9,358 bases of DNA, taken from Candidatus Collierbacteria bacterium (GTDB lineage: Bacteria; Patescibacteriota; Microgenomatia; UBA1400; MFAQ01). How positions within the stretch are numbered: the stretch's first letter is position 1; the number at the start of each line of letters is the position of its first letter. A program made the translations under genes and the position numbers. Below are positions 1-6,018 of the stretch, in pieces. The notes beneath the pieces are model-generated. The model made no database searches, was not told the origin of the DNA, and worked only from the letters and a program-made list of their open reading frames with translations. Location of the stretch: contig DQFC01000011.1 of NCBI GenBank assembly GCA_003531665.1, forward strand, positions 22,196-31,553. Reading direction: 5' to 3'.

Positions 1-518
1 TGAACTATTTCACTGAGACAGATCATTATTGACTGAAGGATGTTCAAGGCACTGTTGGTATGAGACAGGTCGTATTTTCCAAGAAACATGAGATTTATGG
101 GCTGACGAACCGTAGGCATAAACTTATAGAGCAAGTGCATATCAGCTCCTTCGAGACCGGTAGTGAAGATCCGGTAAAGAATAAGAATAATTAACACTTG
201 AATTGTAATGGTGAAGATCTCGGAGAAGATTGCCCCAGGGCTTTGACGCATTAATTTTTTTATCTCCTCCTTCTGCTTAACAGGGTCATGAACAAATTCT
301 TTTTTGATCTGTTTGACTTTAAGCGACACTTGAAGCTTCTCTTCGTCGGACCGCTCACCCACAAAATCTATGGGCAGTAGAATAAAGCGGACGGCTACAG
401 CAAAGAGGATAACGGCAATACCCATGTCGGGTGCTGCAAATAGTTGACCAACCAGCCAATAGAGACCGACCAAAATGTTGAAGAAAGGCTGATAGATGTA
501 GAGTGTGAAGAAGTCCAT
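1..518 (-). CDS. yidC: YidC/Oxa1-family membrane protein insertase, C-terminal part missing (window edge)
   Basis: Inserts proteins into the cytoplasmic membrane, alone or with SecYEG. I translated 172 codons from the ATG at 518; the frame stays open to the window edge, so the C-terminal part is outside. Visible features are an N-terminal 'YQPFFNILVGLYWLVG' segment, a first membrane helix ending in VRFILLP with the conserved groove arginine, a charged cytoplasmic hairpin (about residues 55-95, rich in K, E and Q) and a second hydrophobic segment ending in LYRIF. This matches the short Gram-positive/CPR form, which lacks the large periplasmic domain of proteobacterial YidC. It is last in a likely minus-strand operon, 21 bp after the nucleotidyltransferase. 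An in-frame TTG lies two codons upstream, and an in-frame TAA just before that limits the start choice. No good Shine-Dalgarno site is visible. A perfect TATAAT (minus strand, 535-530) lies 11 nt before the ATG but has no convincing -35, so an extra promoter is only possible. Confidence 0.85.
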   Translation of the reverse strand, partial: MDFFTLYIYQPFFNILVGLYWLVGQLFAAPDMGIAVILFAVAVRFILLPIDFVGERSDEEKLQVSLKVKQIKKEFVHDPVKQKEEIKKLMRQSPGAIFSEIFTITIQVLIILILYRIFTTGLEGADMHLLYKFMPTVRQPINLMFLGKYDLSHTNSALNILQSIMICLSEIV

Positions 519-539
519 GGTCAATACTGATTATATGTC

Positions 540-1373
540 CTAACCCCCTTTTAAGTGTTGACTAATGGCAGATGCAAAATCGGTGGTATGAAGAAAGGCG
601 GCGTGAAGACGGACTGTTTCAGAGGTTTTTTTGGGATACATATAGAGGAGTTGGATGAGGTAAAAAAGATAATTTACGGGAGCGAAAAAATGACACAAGA
701 TCTCAGATTTCAGATGCCAGATTTCAGCTGGTCTCAATGGTTGGTATGTTGAAGCAAGGGAAGAAAAGGCGTTGGCCAGGAATCTTTTAGTCCACCGGTT
801 CTCATACAAAAAAGCCAGATAAGTATCTCCCCTATCCAGGAGCGGAATGGTTTGGAGTACCTCGTGAGCTGTATATAGATTGCGTTTATTTTCAGGAACG
901 GCGAGAGACAAAGAGTCGAGCCAGAGATTTGGACAGAAGGCATCGGTGGCTTTTGAGTGATCCTCTCCCGGATGTCTGCGACGAAAAAAAATGGAAATTA
1001 TCATTAGAACTACCGGACGAACTAACCAAAGAGTGTGAGGTGAAGTGATAAAGAATAGATCGATGTCGTCATCGGAACGCGAGTTTCCTGCGGCGACTGA
1101 ACCCGTGAGAGCTATAAGTCTCAGACCGGGTATAAACCTAAGGATTTTGACTAACTTTCTAGCGTGAGTGGTTTTTTGTTTCGAGAAGCGAAAGGCTTGA
1201 GTGCGAATATTTTTCTCTCTTTGAGACATAGATTTCTTTAGGAAGGGTTTAACCAAGGAAAAAGTGGTCAGCTTATTGGTGATCAACCAATAATGAACCT
1301 CCTGAGGAGAAAGTGGAAAATGAAAAAAATCCGCGTATTTAATGGTGGCGCAGACAGACTGTCTAAGATCCAT
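540..1373 (-). CDS. Nucleotidyltransferase-domain protein (MNT / Pol-beta superfamily), CPR type
   Basis: Predicted to transfer a nucleotide to an unknown acceptor; the substrate cannot be told from sequence. It has 277 residues. The N-terminal module (about 1-50) has the pattern ADFFHFPLSPQEVHYWL, like the winged-helix-like segment often found before nucleotidyltransferase domains in CPR proteins. The catalytic signature follows: G91-S92 and, after about ten residues, D103-I-D105-L, the metal-binding pair of the superfamily; D153 in LWLDSL is a candidate third acidic residue. Hydrophobic stretches at about 113-130 and 231-245 could be core helices or membrane contacts. The start codon lies 3 bp after the stop of the upstream solute-binding protein gene and has no Shine-Dalgarno site, which suggests translational coupling. 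Codons 217-226 are built from a 7-bp tandem repeat (see the repeat at 698-725). It could be a stand-alone enzyme or the enzyme half of a toxin pair, but no partner gene is seen. Confidence 0.75.
   Translation of the reverse strand: MDLRQSVCATIKYADFFHFPLSPQEVHYWLITNKLTTFSLVKPFLKKSMSQREKNIRTQAFRFSKQKTTHARKLVKILRFIPGLRLIALTGSVAAGNSRSDDDIDLFFITSPHTLWLVRPVVLMIISIFFRRRHPGEDHSKATDAFCPNLWLDSLSLAVPENKRNLYTAHEVLQTIPLLDRGDTYLAFLYENRWTKRFLANAFSSLASTYQPLRPAEIWHLKSEILCHFFAPVNYLFYLIQLLYMYPKKTSETVRLHAAFLHTTDFASAISQHLKGG
698..725. repeat. Degenerate 7-bp tandem repeat inside the nucleotidyltransferase gene
   Basis: Four consecutive 7-bp units on the plus strand: AGATCTC, then AGATTTC, AGATGCC and AGATTTC, with a decayed AGCTGGT after them. 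Units two and four are identical. In the protein they encode residues 217-226 (around EIWHLKSEIL). The unit resembles the heptads at 4713-4754 and 5494-5528, especially AGATATC in the latter, which points to one repeat family. Confidence 0.6.
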
Positions 1374-1376
1374 ATA

Positions 1377-2885
1377 TTATGGAGTAGGTGTCGCTGTAGG
1401 AGCTGCCACTAAACCATATTGAGAGAGAACTTGAGTAAAACCACTATTTAAGGTACCTACGATTTTATTGTCTTCCTGATTAGTGGCGGTGCTATTAACC
1501 GCATCCTCAAGATATTTGATTAGACGTGAGTTTAGAGCTGTTTTGGAATCTTGAGTCATTGAGGCCGTATAAAATGTCCTGGCTGAATTCAAACTTGAAA
1601 CAAAGGGAGCAATTACAGGGTTTTTGGAAGCAATTTCGGCGACCGCCTTATTGGCCGGAGGTTGGGGGAAGCCTCTTTCTTGAGTGGCTGAATCAAAAAG
1701 AATTTGCTGAGCATTGGCAGAGGCCAGGAAACTGACAAATTTCCAAGCCTCTTGCGGGTGAAGGCTGTTTTTGGCAACACCTTCGAACCAGATAGAAGCC
1801 CAGTTAACCGGATCGATGTCCGGAAGCTGAGGAACAGGAACTACCTGCCAAGAAAGCGACGGGTTGATGGCTTTTATATCACGGGCTACCCAGCTGGGAG
1901 CAATAATCATGGCCACTTTTTCGTTGGCAAACGCGACAGTTGAAGGAGGAAGGGTTTCATCCCAGACTTGATGTTTGGTAACAAAATCGGTGTAATACTT
2001 AAGAGTGATGCCAACCTCAGATCCTTTGATATCAGTAAGCGATACTCCAGCCTGAAGAAGCATCATAGACACAATATCCGGCCAATATTCTACATTTGTG
2101 GTATTTCCTAAAGCGACACCTGCTCGTCTAATTTTCCCGGTTATTGGTTCCATTTCTCTCACCGCTTTGGCAGTGGTAAGAAGGTCTTCCCAGCTTTTGG
2201 GTGGTTGGAGCTGTTTTTGCTGAAGGATAGCCGTGTTGACGAAGAGTCCGAGACTTTCCGCGGTCATGGGTGCACCAAAGACCTGATTGCCGGAAATAAG
2301 CAGTTTTCCGATAACGGGGTAAAAGTTGGTGGATAATTCGATAGCCGAAAGAGTATTTGACGGCGCAGGCAATAGATCTGAAGCAAATAAGGGTAACCAA
2401 GTGGTGTGTAAACGAACAATGTCCGGAGGAGACTGTCCTGAAAGAGCCGTTTTGACCCGATCCTGATAATCCTGAGAAGATTGAAGTTGGTAATCAATCT
2501 TGATGTTGGGGTATTGTGCCTCGAAAGCATCAATCACCGGTTTCATAACAGACGATGGCTCCCATAGTCCAAAGTAAATTAGAGTAACCGCTTTGGTTGG
2601 GGTAACCGATTGGTTTTTATTTCCGGCCGACTTACCAAAAATCCGAAACAGTAGGAAGGCAACCAAGCCGATAACCAAAAGACCAATGACTATTGGAACG
2701 ACAATTTTTAGAGGTGAGGAGGAGATGACGGGAGGTGTCATCGAGGCTGGTGGCTGATATCCGGGTGGTGGAGGTGTTGCTTCTTCGGGACTAGGTAAAG
2801 GTGAGACATCAGGCGTCGAGGGAGGAAAAGAAGATGGCTCGGGAACGGAAGCAACCGGACCTGGTAGTGGAAATTGATTATCCAT
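1377..2885 (-). CDS. Membrane-anchored extracellular solute-binding protein (family 1, sugar-binding type)
   Basis: Likely binds a sugar or other small solute outside the cell. It has 502 residues. Residues 1-58 form a proline-rich segment (20 prolines, including PPPP at 38-41) with no signal peptide or lipobox. A single membrane helix follows at about 60-82 with an arginine after it, then a short linker. From about residue 99 the fold resembles MalE/UgpB-type binding proteins: LIYFGLWEP, then VIDAFEAQYPNIKIDY, DYQDRVKTALSGQSPPDIVRL and, near the end, PQEAWKFVSFLASANAQQILF. The C-terminus is a Thr/Pro tail. The topology should be N-terminus inside and binding domain outside. No ABC permease or ATPase gene is in the window, so the transport partner is unknown. 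It is first in a likely minus-strand operon with the nucleotidyltransferase and yidC. No Shine-Dalgarno site is visible. The fold assignment is firm; the ligand is not known. Confidence 0.85.
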   Translation of the reverse strand: MDNQFPLPGPVASVPEPSSFPPSTPDVSPLPSPEEATPPPPGYQPPASMTPPVISSSPLKIVVPIVIGLLVIGLVAFLLFRIFGKSAGNKNQSVTPTKAVTLIYFGLWEPSSVMKPVIDAFEAQYPNIKIDYQLQSSQDYQDRVKTALSGQSPPDIVRLHTTWLPLFASDLLPAPSNTLSAIELSTNFYPVIGKLLISGNQVFGAPMTAESLGLFVNTAILQQKQLQPPKSWEDLLTTAKAVREMEPITGKIRRAGVALGNTTNVEYWPDIVSMMLLQAGVSLTDIKGSEVGITLKYYTDFVTKHQVWDETLPPSTVAFANEKVAMIIAPSWVARDIKAINPSLSWQVVPVPQLPDIDPVNWASIWFEGVAKNSLHPQEAWKFVSFLASANAQQILFDSATQERGFPQPPANKAVAEIASKNPVIAPFVSSLNSARTFYTASMTQDSKTALNSRLIKYLEDAVNSTATNQEDNKIVGTLNSGFTQVLSQYGLVAAPTATPTP

Positions 2886-2949
2886 AAATTAAGTAGTCAA
2901 GTTAGAATATATAAACGGGACATCCGATTACAGTTAAAGTATATCAAGA
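2886..2949. promoter_or_regulatory. Divergent spacer between the solute-binding protein and VanW genes
   Basis: This 64-bp AT-rich gap separates two genes read in opposite directions, so both promoters must lie in or near it. Candidate -10 words are TATATT on the minus strand (around 2906-2911) and TAGAAT (2903-2908) or TATATC (2940-2945) on the plus strand. None has a convincing -35 at 16-18 bp, so no specific promoter is called. Neither start codon has a clear Shine-Dalgarno site. Confidence 0.35.
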
Positions 2950-4665
2950 ATGGAAAAATTAAAATACCTTTTGGGTTCACTGATGATAATCCTGCTGATG
3001 ACAATTACTGTCTATGGCGGTTTTAGGTTGGCTTTTAGGAAGTTGATTTTTCCAAAAGTAAACATTGCCGGGGTAGATATGACCGGAATGGATAAGACGA
3101 CGGCACTGAAACTCCTGACCTCATATTTTGAAAGTGATCCAAGCAAGGTTACTTTAGAATCTGACGGAAAGATTGTATCTAAATTAGCCGGAATAAGAGT
3201 CGAGTACGATCTGGTTTGGGCAGTCGATCAGGCCATGGGTGTGGGGAGAAACGGAAATATTTTGACACAGATCACCGAAGGCTCGAGAGCGATAATATAC
3301 GGTCGGGTTATTGACGTTCCGGTAAGTTATGACAAAGATGATATTCTGGGTCTGACCGAACAGGTTTCCGAAAAGTTGAATCAAAAACCAATATGGCCAG
3401 AGTTACGAAAAGAACACGGGAAATATATTCTTGTTTCCGGTAAAAACGGCGTCGAGGTTAAACAAAACGATTTATTTGGGGAAATTATTAAGCAATTTGG
3501 TAGGCCCGGTAACCATGTAATACAAGTACCAACCAACTTGGTCGAAACAAAGGAAAATGCTGAAATGGTTAAAGCTGCCATACAAAGCTTAGAAAAATGG
3601 GGCAGTAACAAATTGATAATTCGTTTCAGGAGTTTTGAGAAACGATTAAGTGCCGACGAGATATCCCCCCTGTTTGGACTCATTAGCGAGCAAATTGATA
3701 ACGGCAGATTCGAATCTTTAGTAAATGAAATAAAACCTTCTGTGGAAGTTGAACCGAGAGACGCAGTTTTTGTTTTTGAGAATAACAAAGTTAACGAATT
3801 TCAACCGGAGATTGTTGGAGCCACGATAGATATCCCACAATTCAGAGCAAAACTAGCACAATCTCTCCTGTCAGCAGAAGACAAGGCCTTGGAAATTCCG
3901 GTAATCCAAACATATCCAAAGATTAAAACCGGTGATATTAATAACTTGGGAATTAAAGAATTAATTGGAACCGGAAAATCGACCTTTTTCCACTCGATAC
4001 CAGGGAGAGTCTTTAATGTCAATTTGGCAGCGTCAAGAATAAACGGGACATTGGTGGCACCAGGAGAAGAATTCTCCTTCGTAACTGCAGTAGGCGATAT
4101 TTCGAGAGCTACCGGATATCAAACAGCCTACATAATCAGTGCCGGAAGAACAGTCCTTGGTGATGGTGGCGGTGTTTGCCAAGTATCTACCACTACTTTC
4201 AGAGCGGCGCTAGACGCCGGATTGCCAATTACAGAGAGAAAGGCCCACGCCTATCGGGTTGGCTATTATGAACAGGATAGCCCCCCAGGAATTGACGCCA
4301 CCGTCTATTACCCGACGGCAGACCTAAAATTTCTGAACGATACCGGTCACTACATCTTGATCCAAGAAACAGTGGACACGAAAAATTTATCGATGCAGGT
4401 GGACATTTATGGAACCAGCGACGGAAGGAAAGCGACAATTTCGAAACCGCAAATATCGAACCAGACACCACCACCAGCTACGATGTATGTAGATGATCCT
4501 ACCTTACCACTAGGCAGCATGAAACAAATTGATTGGTCGGCTTGGGGCGCTAAAGTGGTCTTTAATTATTCTGTGGAAAGAGGAGGAGAAACTATTTATG
4601 AAAAAACTTTTGTAAGCAATTACCAGCCATGGCAAGCCATATATTTAAAAGGCACCCGCCAATAG
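2950..4665 (+). CDS. VanW family cell-surface protein with C-terminal G5-like domain
   Basis: A predicted envelope protein, probably acting on or binding peptidoglycan; the biochemical role of VanW domains is not settled. It has 571 residues. A membrane anchor lies at about 5-25. Repeated alpha/beta domains follow at about 35-320, of the type seen before VanW domains in YoaR-like proteins (VNIAGVDMTGMDKTTA at the start of the first). The VanW domain spans about 346-490, with FNVNLAASRINGTLVAPGEEFSF and the hallmark GGGVCQVSTT (406-415, Cys410), then H433 and GIDATVYYP. Residues 511-569 resemble a G5 domain (YVDDPTLPLGS, then FVSNYQPWQAIYLKG). Length and order are typical of CPR and Firmicutes VanW proteins. 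It is transcribed divergently from the solute-binding protein. No Shine-Dalgarno site is visible. The VanW name does not imply vancomycin resistance, since no van ligase or dehydrogenase gene is nearby. Confidence 0.9.
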   Translation: MEKLKYLLGSLMIILLMTITVYGGFRLAFRKLIFPKVNIAGVDMTGMDKTTALKLLTSYFESDPSKVTLESDGKIVSKLAGIRVEYDLVWAVDQAMGVGRNGNILTQITEGSRAIIYGRVIDVPVSYDKDDILGLTEQVSEKLNQKPIWPELRKEHGKYILVSGKNGVEVKQNDLFGEIIKQFGRPGNHVIQVPTNLVETKENAEMVKAAIQSLEKWGSNKLIIRFRSFEKRLSADEISPLFGLISEQIDNGRFESLVNEIKPSVEVEPRDAVFVFENNKVNEFQPEIVGATIDIPQFRAKLAQSLLSAEDKALEIPVIQTYPKIKTGDINNLGIKELIGTGKSTFFHSIPGRVFNVNLAASRINGTLVAPGEEFSFVTAVGDISRATGYQTAYIISAGRTVLGDGGGVCQVSTTTFRAALDAGLPITERKAHAYRVGYYEQDSPPGIDATVYYPTADLKFLNDTGHYILIQETVDTKNLSMQVDIYGTSDGRKATISKPQISNQTPPPATMYVDDPTLPLGSMKQIDWSAWGAKVVFNYSVERGGETIYEKTFVSNYQPWQAIYLKGTRQ

Positions 4666-4712
4666 CTAAAGCAATTTCGGCGGGCCGGCGGGAGACTTGG
4701 CCACAAGGTAGA

Positions 4713-4754
4713 AGTTATTAGTTCAAGGTTGTTGGTTATTAGCGCAAGGTGCAA
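4713..4754. repeat. Degenerate 7-bp tandem repeat in the spacer before tsaD
   Basis: Six consecutive 7-bp units read AGTTATT, AGTTCAA, GGTTGTT, GGTTATT, AGCGCAA and GGTGCAA. There is also a longer 21-bp period: 4714-4728 and 4735-4749 match at 13 of 15 bases. The array occupies about 40 of the 102 bp between the VanW gene and tsaD and overlaps the likely tsaD promoter. The rest of this spacer (4666-4712) begins with a GC-rich run around 4678-4692. I see no U-tailed hairpin that would end vanW transcription. Confidence 0.7.
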
Positions 4755-4761
4755 GTAAAAT
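4732..4761 (+). promoter_or_regulatory. Putative tsaD promoter, positioned for a leaderless mRNA
   Basis: TAAAAT at 4756-4761 (5 of 6 matches to TATAAT) ends exactly 6 nt before the tsaD ATG at 4768, so transcription should start at or beside the A of the start codon. TTGGTT at 4732-4737, 18 bp upstream, is a weak -35. The -35 lies inside the heptad array. No Shine-Dalgarno site sits at the usual distance, which agrees with leaderless initiation. The same -10 word and spacing occur before the bL25 gene. Confidence 0.4.
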
Positions 4762-4767
4762 ACACAT

Positions 4768-5838
4768 ATGAAAGTTTTGGCCATTGAGTCCACTTGTGAT
4801 GAAACTGCTGCTGCAGTGGTGGAAAGCTTTGGGAATGGTGTGAGAGTAATAAGAAGCGTCGTGGCTAGCTCGGTGGAAATGCACGAAAAATATGGCGGAA
4901 TTGTCCCGGAGGTGGCGGCTAGGGAACAGATTAAAAGTATTATTCCGGTAATCATGGAAGCGATCGGCGATGAAAAAGTCGATGCAGTAGCCGTAAGTTA
5001 TGGACCTGGCCTCATGGGGAGTCTACTGATAGGCGTTGAAACAGCAAAGGTTCTGGCTTGGGCATGGAAAAAACCACTATTAAAAGTCAACCACATGGCG
5101 GCACACGTGATGGCAAATTGGATAGTTGAAAGGAATCAAGAACTCAAGGAATCAAAAACTCAAGACTTTGGAGTGCCGGAGTTGCCGGCGGTGGGGCTGG
5201 TGGTCAGTGGAGGACATACCGATTTGATTCTTATGGAAAGCTTACAGAAATGGACTTGGATTGGCGGGACGAGAGATGATGCGGCAGGAGAGGCTTTTGA
5301 CAAAGCAGCGAGAATCTTAGGGCTCCCCTATCCAGGTGGACCGGAAGTAGATAGGGCAGCGAATAAGGTAACAAATGAGGAGTGGAAAAAATATAAGAAC
5401 TTACTCAAGCTTCCCAGGCCATTGATCCATGAACCCCGATTAGAAATGAGTTTTTCGGGCATCAAAGCCGCAATAGCCAGGATGGTGGAAAATAGATATC
5501 AGTTATTAGGTATTAGTTCACAGATATCGGATGAGAAGTGGGTCAACTTGGTAGCACGCGAGTTTTCGGAGGCTGTGACAGAAGTGTTGGCGAAAAAAAC
5601 GATGTTGGCAGTAGAACAATATCAGCCGAAGAGCGTCGTTCTGGCCGGAGGGGTGGCGGCAAACAGAAAGTTGCGGGAGACTCTCCGACAAGAGGTGGAA
5701 AAGACCGGACTAACTTTTCATGTTCCGGAACTTAAATATTGTGGAGACAATGCCGCCATGGTAGGAGCGGCTGCCATTCTGCGACCGAATGAAGCTGGAA
5801 TGGATTTGAAGCCTGAGCCAGGGTTGGCAACCGTTTAG
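4768..5838 (+). CDS. tsaD: tRNA N6-adenosine threonylcarbamoyltransferase TsaD
   Basis: Transfers the threonylcarbamoyl group to A37 of tRNAs that read ANN codons (t6A), working with TsaB and TsaE in bacteria. It has 356 residues. Family motifs are MKVLAIESTCDETA at the start, HEKYGGIVPEVAAR (39-52), the metal-binding histidines in NHMAAH (H109, H113), VVSGGHTDL (145-153), GEAFDKAARILGLPYPGGPEVD (174-195), FSGIK (229-233), LAGGVAANR (292-300) and CGDNAAM (325-331, with D327 as third metal ligand). The usual histidine after 'SRE' is replaced by Gln54. It is about 19 residues longer than E. coli TsaD. The extra length falls at about 121-134 and 243-252, both encoded by short tandem repeats (5132-5164 and 5494-5528). 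All catalytic motifs remain intact. The gene ends 43 nt before the putative start of the valS leader, without its own terminator, so read-through into that leader is likely. Confidence 0.97.
   Translation: MKVLAIESTCDETAAAVVESFGNGVRVIRSVVASSVEMHEKYGGIVPEVAAREQIKSIIPVIMEAIGDEKVDAVAVSYGPGLMGSLLIGVETAKVLAWAWKKPLLKVNHMAAHVMANWIVERNQELKESKTQDFGVPELPAVGLVVSGGHTDLILMESLQKWTWIGGTRDDAAGEAFDKAARILGLPYPGGPEVDRAANKVTNEEWKKYKNLLKLPRPLIHEPRLEMSFSGIKAAIARMVENRYQLLGISSQISDEKWVNLVAREFSEAVTEVLAKKTMLAVEQYQPKSVVLAGGVAANRKLRETLRQEVEKTGLTFHVPELKYCGDNAAMVGAAAILRPNEAGMDLKPEPGLATV
5132..5164. repeat. 8-bp (16-bp) tandem repeat inserted in tsaD
   Basis: Four 8-bp units alternate between GAATCAA(G/A) and AACTCAAG, so 5133-5148 and 5149-5164 are a 16-bp tandem duplication with 15 of 16 bases identical. 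It encodes about residues 122-133 of TsaD (charged and polar: RNQELKESKTQD). These lie between the metal-binding NHMAAH segment and the SGGHT motif, where E. coli TsaD is about 13 residues shorter. The reading frame is kept. Confidence 0.75.
5494..5528. repeat. Degenerate 7-bp tandem repeat inserted in tsaD
   Basis: Five consecutive 7-bp units: AGATATC, AGTTATT, AGGTATT, AGTTCAC and AGATATC. The first and last are identical. AGTTATT is identical to a unit of the array before tsaD, and AGTTCAC differs by one base from AGTTCAA there. The array encodes about residues 243-254 of TsaD (around RYQLLGISSQIS), just after the FSGIK helix, where E. coli TsaD is about nine residues shorter. Confidence 0.75.
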
Positions 5839-5865
5839 AATTTTTACGGTGACTGCGCCGGTATA

Positions 5866-5874
5866 TGCTAAAAT
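5866..5874 (+). promoter_or_regulatory. Putative extended -10 promoter of the valS T-box leader
   Basis: TGC followed by TAAAAT (5869-5874) forms an extended -10 element. Upstream T-rich sequence at 5841-5848 (TTTACG) is too far (20 bp) to be a good -35, so the promoter would rely on the TG motif. Initiation would fall near 5881, directly before the first hairpin of the T-box. It lies 28 bp after the tsaD stop. Confidence 0.45.
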
Positions 5875-5880
5875 GTGCAA

Positions 5881-5997
5881 GATGGTGTCGATCGGACTAG
5901 TCAACCGGGAGCCAGGTGTGAATGAGTAAAATGCGAGGTGGTACCGCCCAAAAGGCCCTCGTCAGTCCCCCATTAGGGAGATTGGCGAGGGTTTTTT
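5881..5997 (+). promoter_or_regulatory. T-box riboswitch (valine, very short Stem I) controlling valS
   Basis: Senses uncharged tRNA-Val and controls read-through into valS. The conserved T-box core is present: GAGGTGGTACCGCC at 5935-5948. Antiterminator: 5933-5938 pairs with 5957-5962 (six pairs), a 7-nt bulge UGGUACC covers 5939-5945, and 5946-5948 pairs with 5954-5956 around a CAAAA loop. UGGU in the bulge would pair with the ACCA end of a tRNA with A73, as expected for tRNA-Val. The first hairpin, 5883-5914, is about ten pairs with small 5'-side bulges: UGGU with GCCA, UC with GA, UCGG with CCGG. Its 9-nt loop holds GUC (5900-5902), a valine codon, followed by A. Between the hairpin and the antiterminator there are only about 18 nt, with no visible Stem II or Stem III. 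Base pairing was done by eye. That this is a T-box is firm; the specifier position is inferred. Confidence 0.88.
5956..5997 (+). terminator. Intrinsic terminator of the valS T-box leader
   Basis: 5956-5971 pairs with 5976-5991: CCCTCG with CGAGGG, then six more pairs including two G-U, one C-A mismatch, and CCC with GGG around an ATTA loop. A run of six T follows (5992-5997). Bases 5957-5962 are shared with the antiterminator, so the two structures exclude each other, as a transcription-attenuating T-box requires. It may also stop transcripts reading through from tsaD. Confidence 0.93.
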
Positions 5998-6018
5998 AAG
6001 ATACACTTACTAAAGAAT

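Noticed and set aside
530..535. Perfect TATAAT (minus strand) before yidC as a sure promoter
   Set aside because: There is no -35 or TG extension, and the tight spacing to the upstream gene makes operon transcription enough. Kept only as a possibility in the yidC entry.
3381..3788. 135-codon open frame on the minus strand within the VanW gene
   Set aside because: It is antisense to a clearly conserved protein, with no ribosome site and no recognisable motif.
2950..4665. VanW as a vancomycin-resistance gene
   Set aside because: The VanW domain name is historical. No vanA/vanH/vanX-type gene is present, and VanW/G5 proteins are common surface proteins in CPR and Firmicutes.
4678..4710. GC-rich run with GGCC words as a vanW terminator
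   Set aside because: Only 4-bp pairings can be formed and no T-run follows.
4713..5528. CRISPR-like repeats
   Set aside because: The units are 7-8 bp, contiguous and degenerate, without spacers.
5927..5932. TAAAAT inside the T-box leader as a promoter
   Set aside because: No -35-like sequence lies at the right distance, and it falls in the linker before the antiterminator, where A/T-rich sequence is expected.
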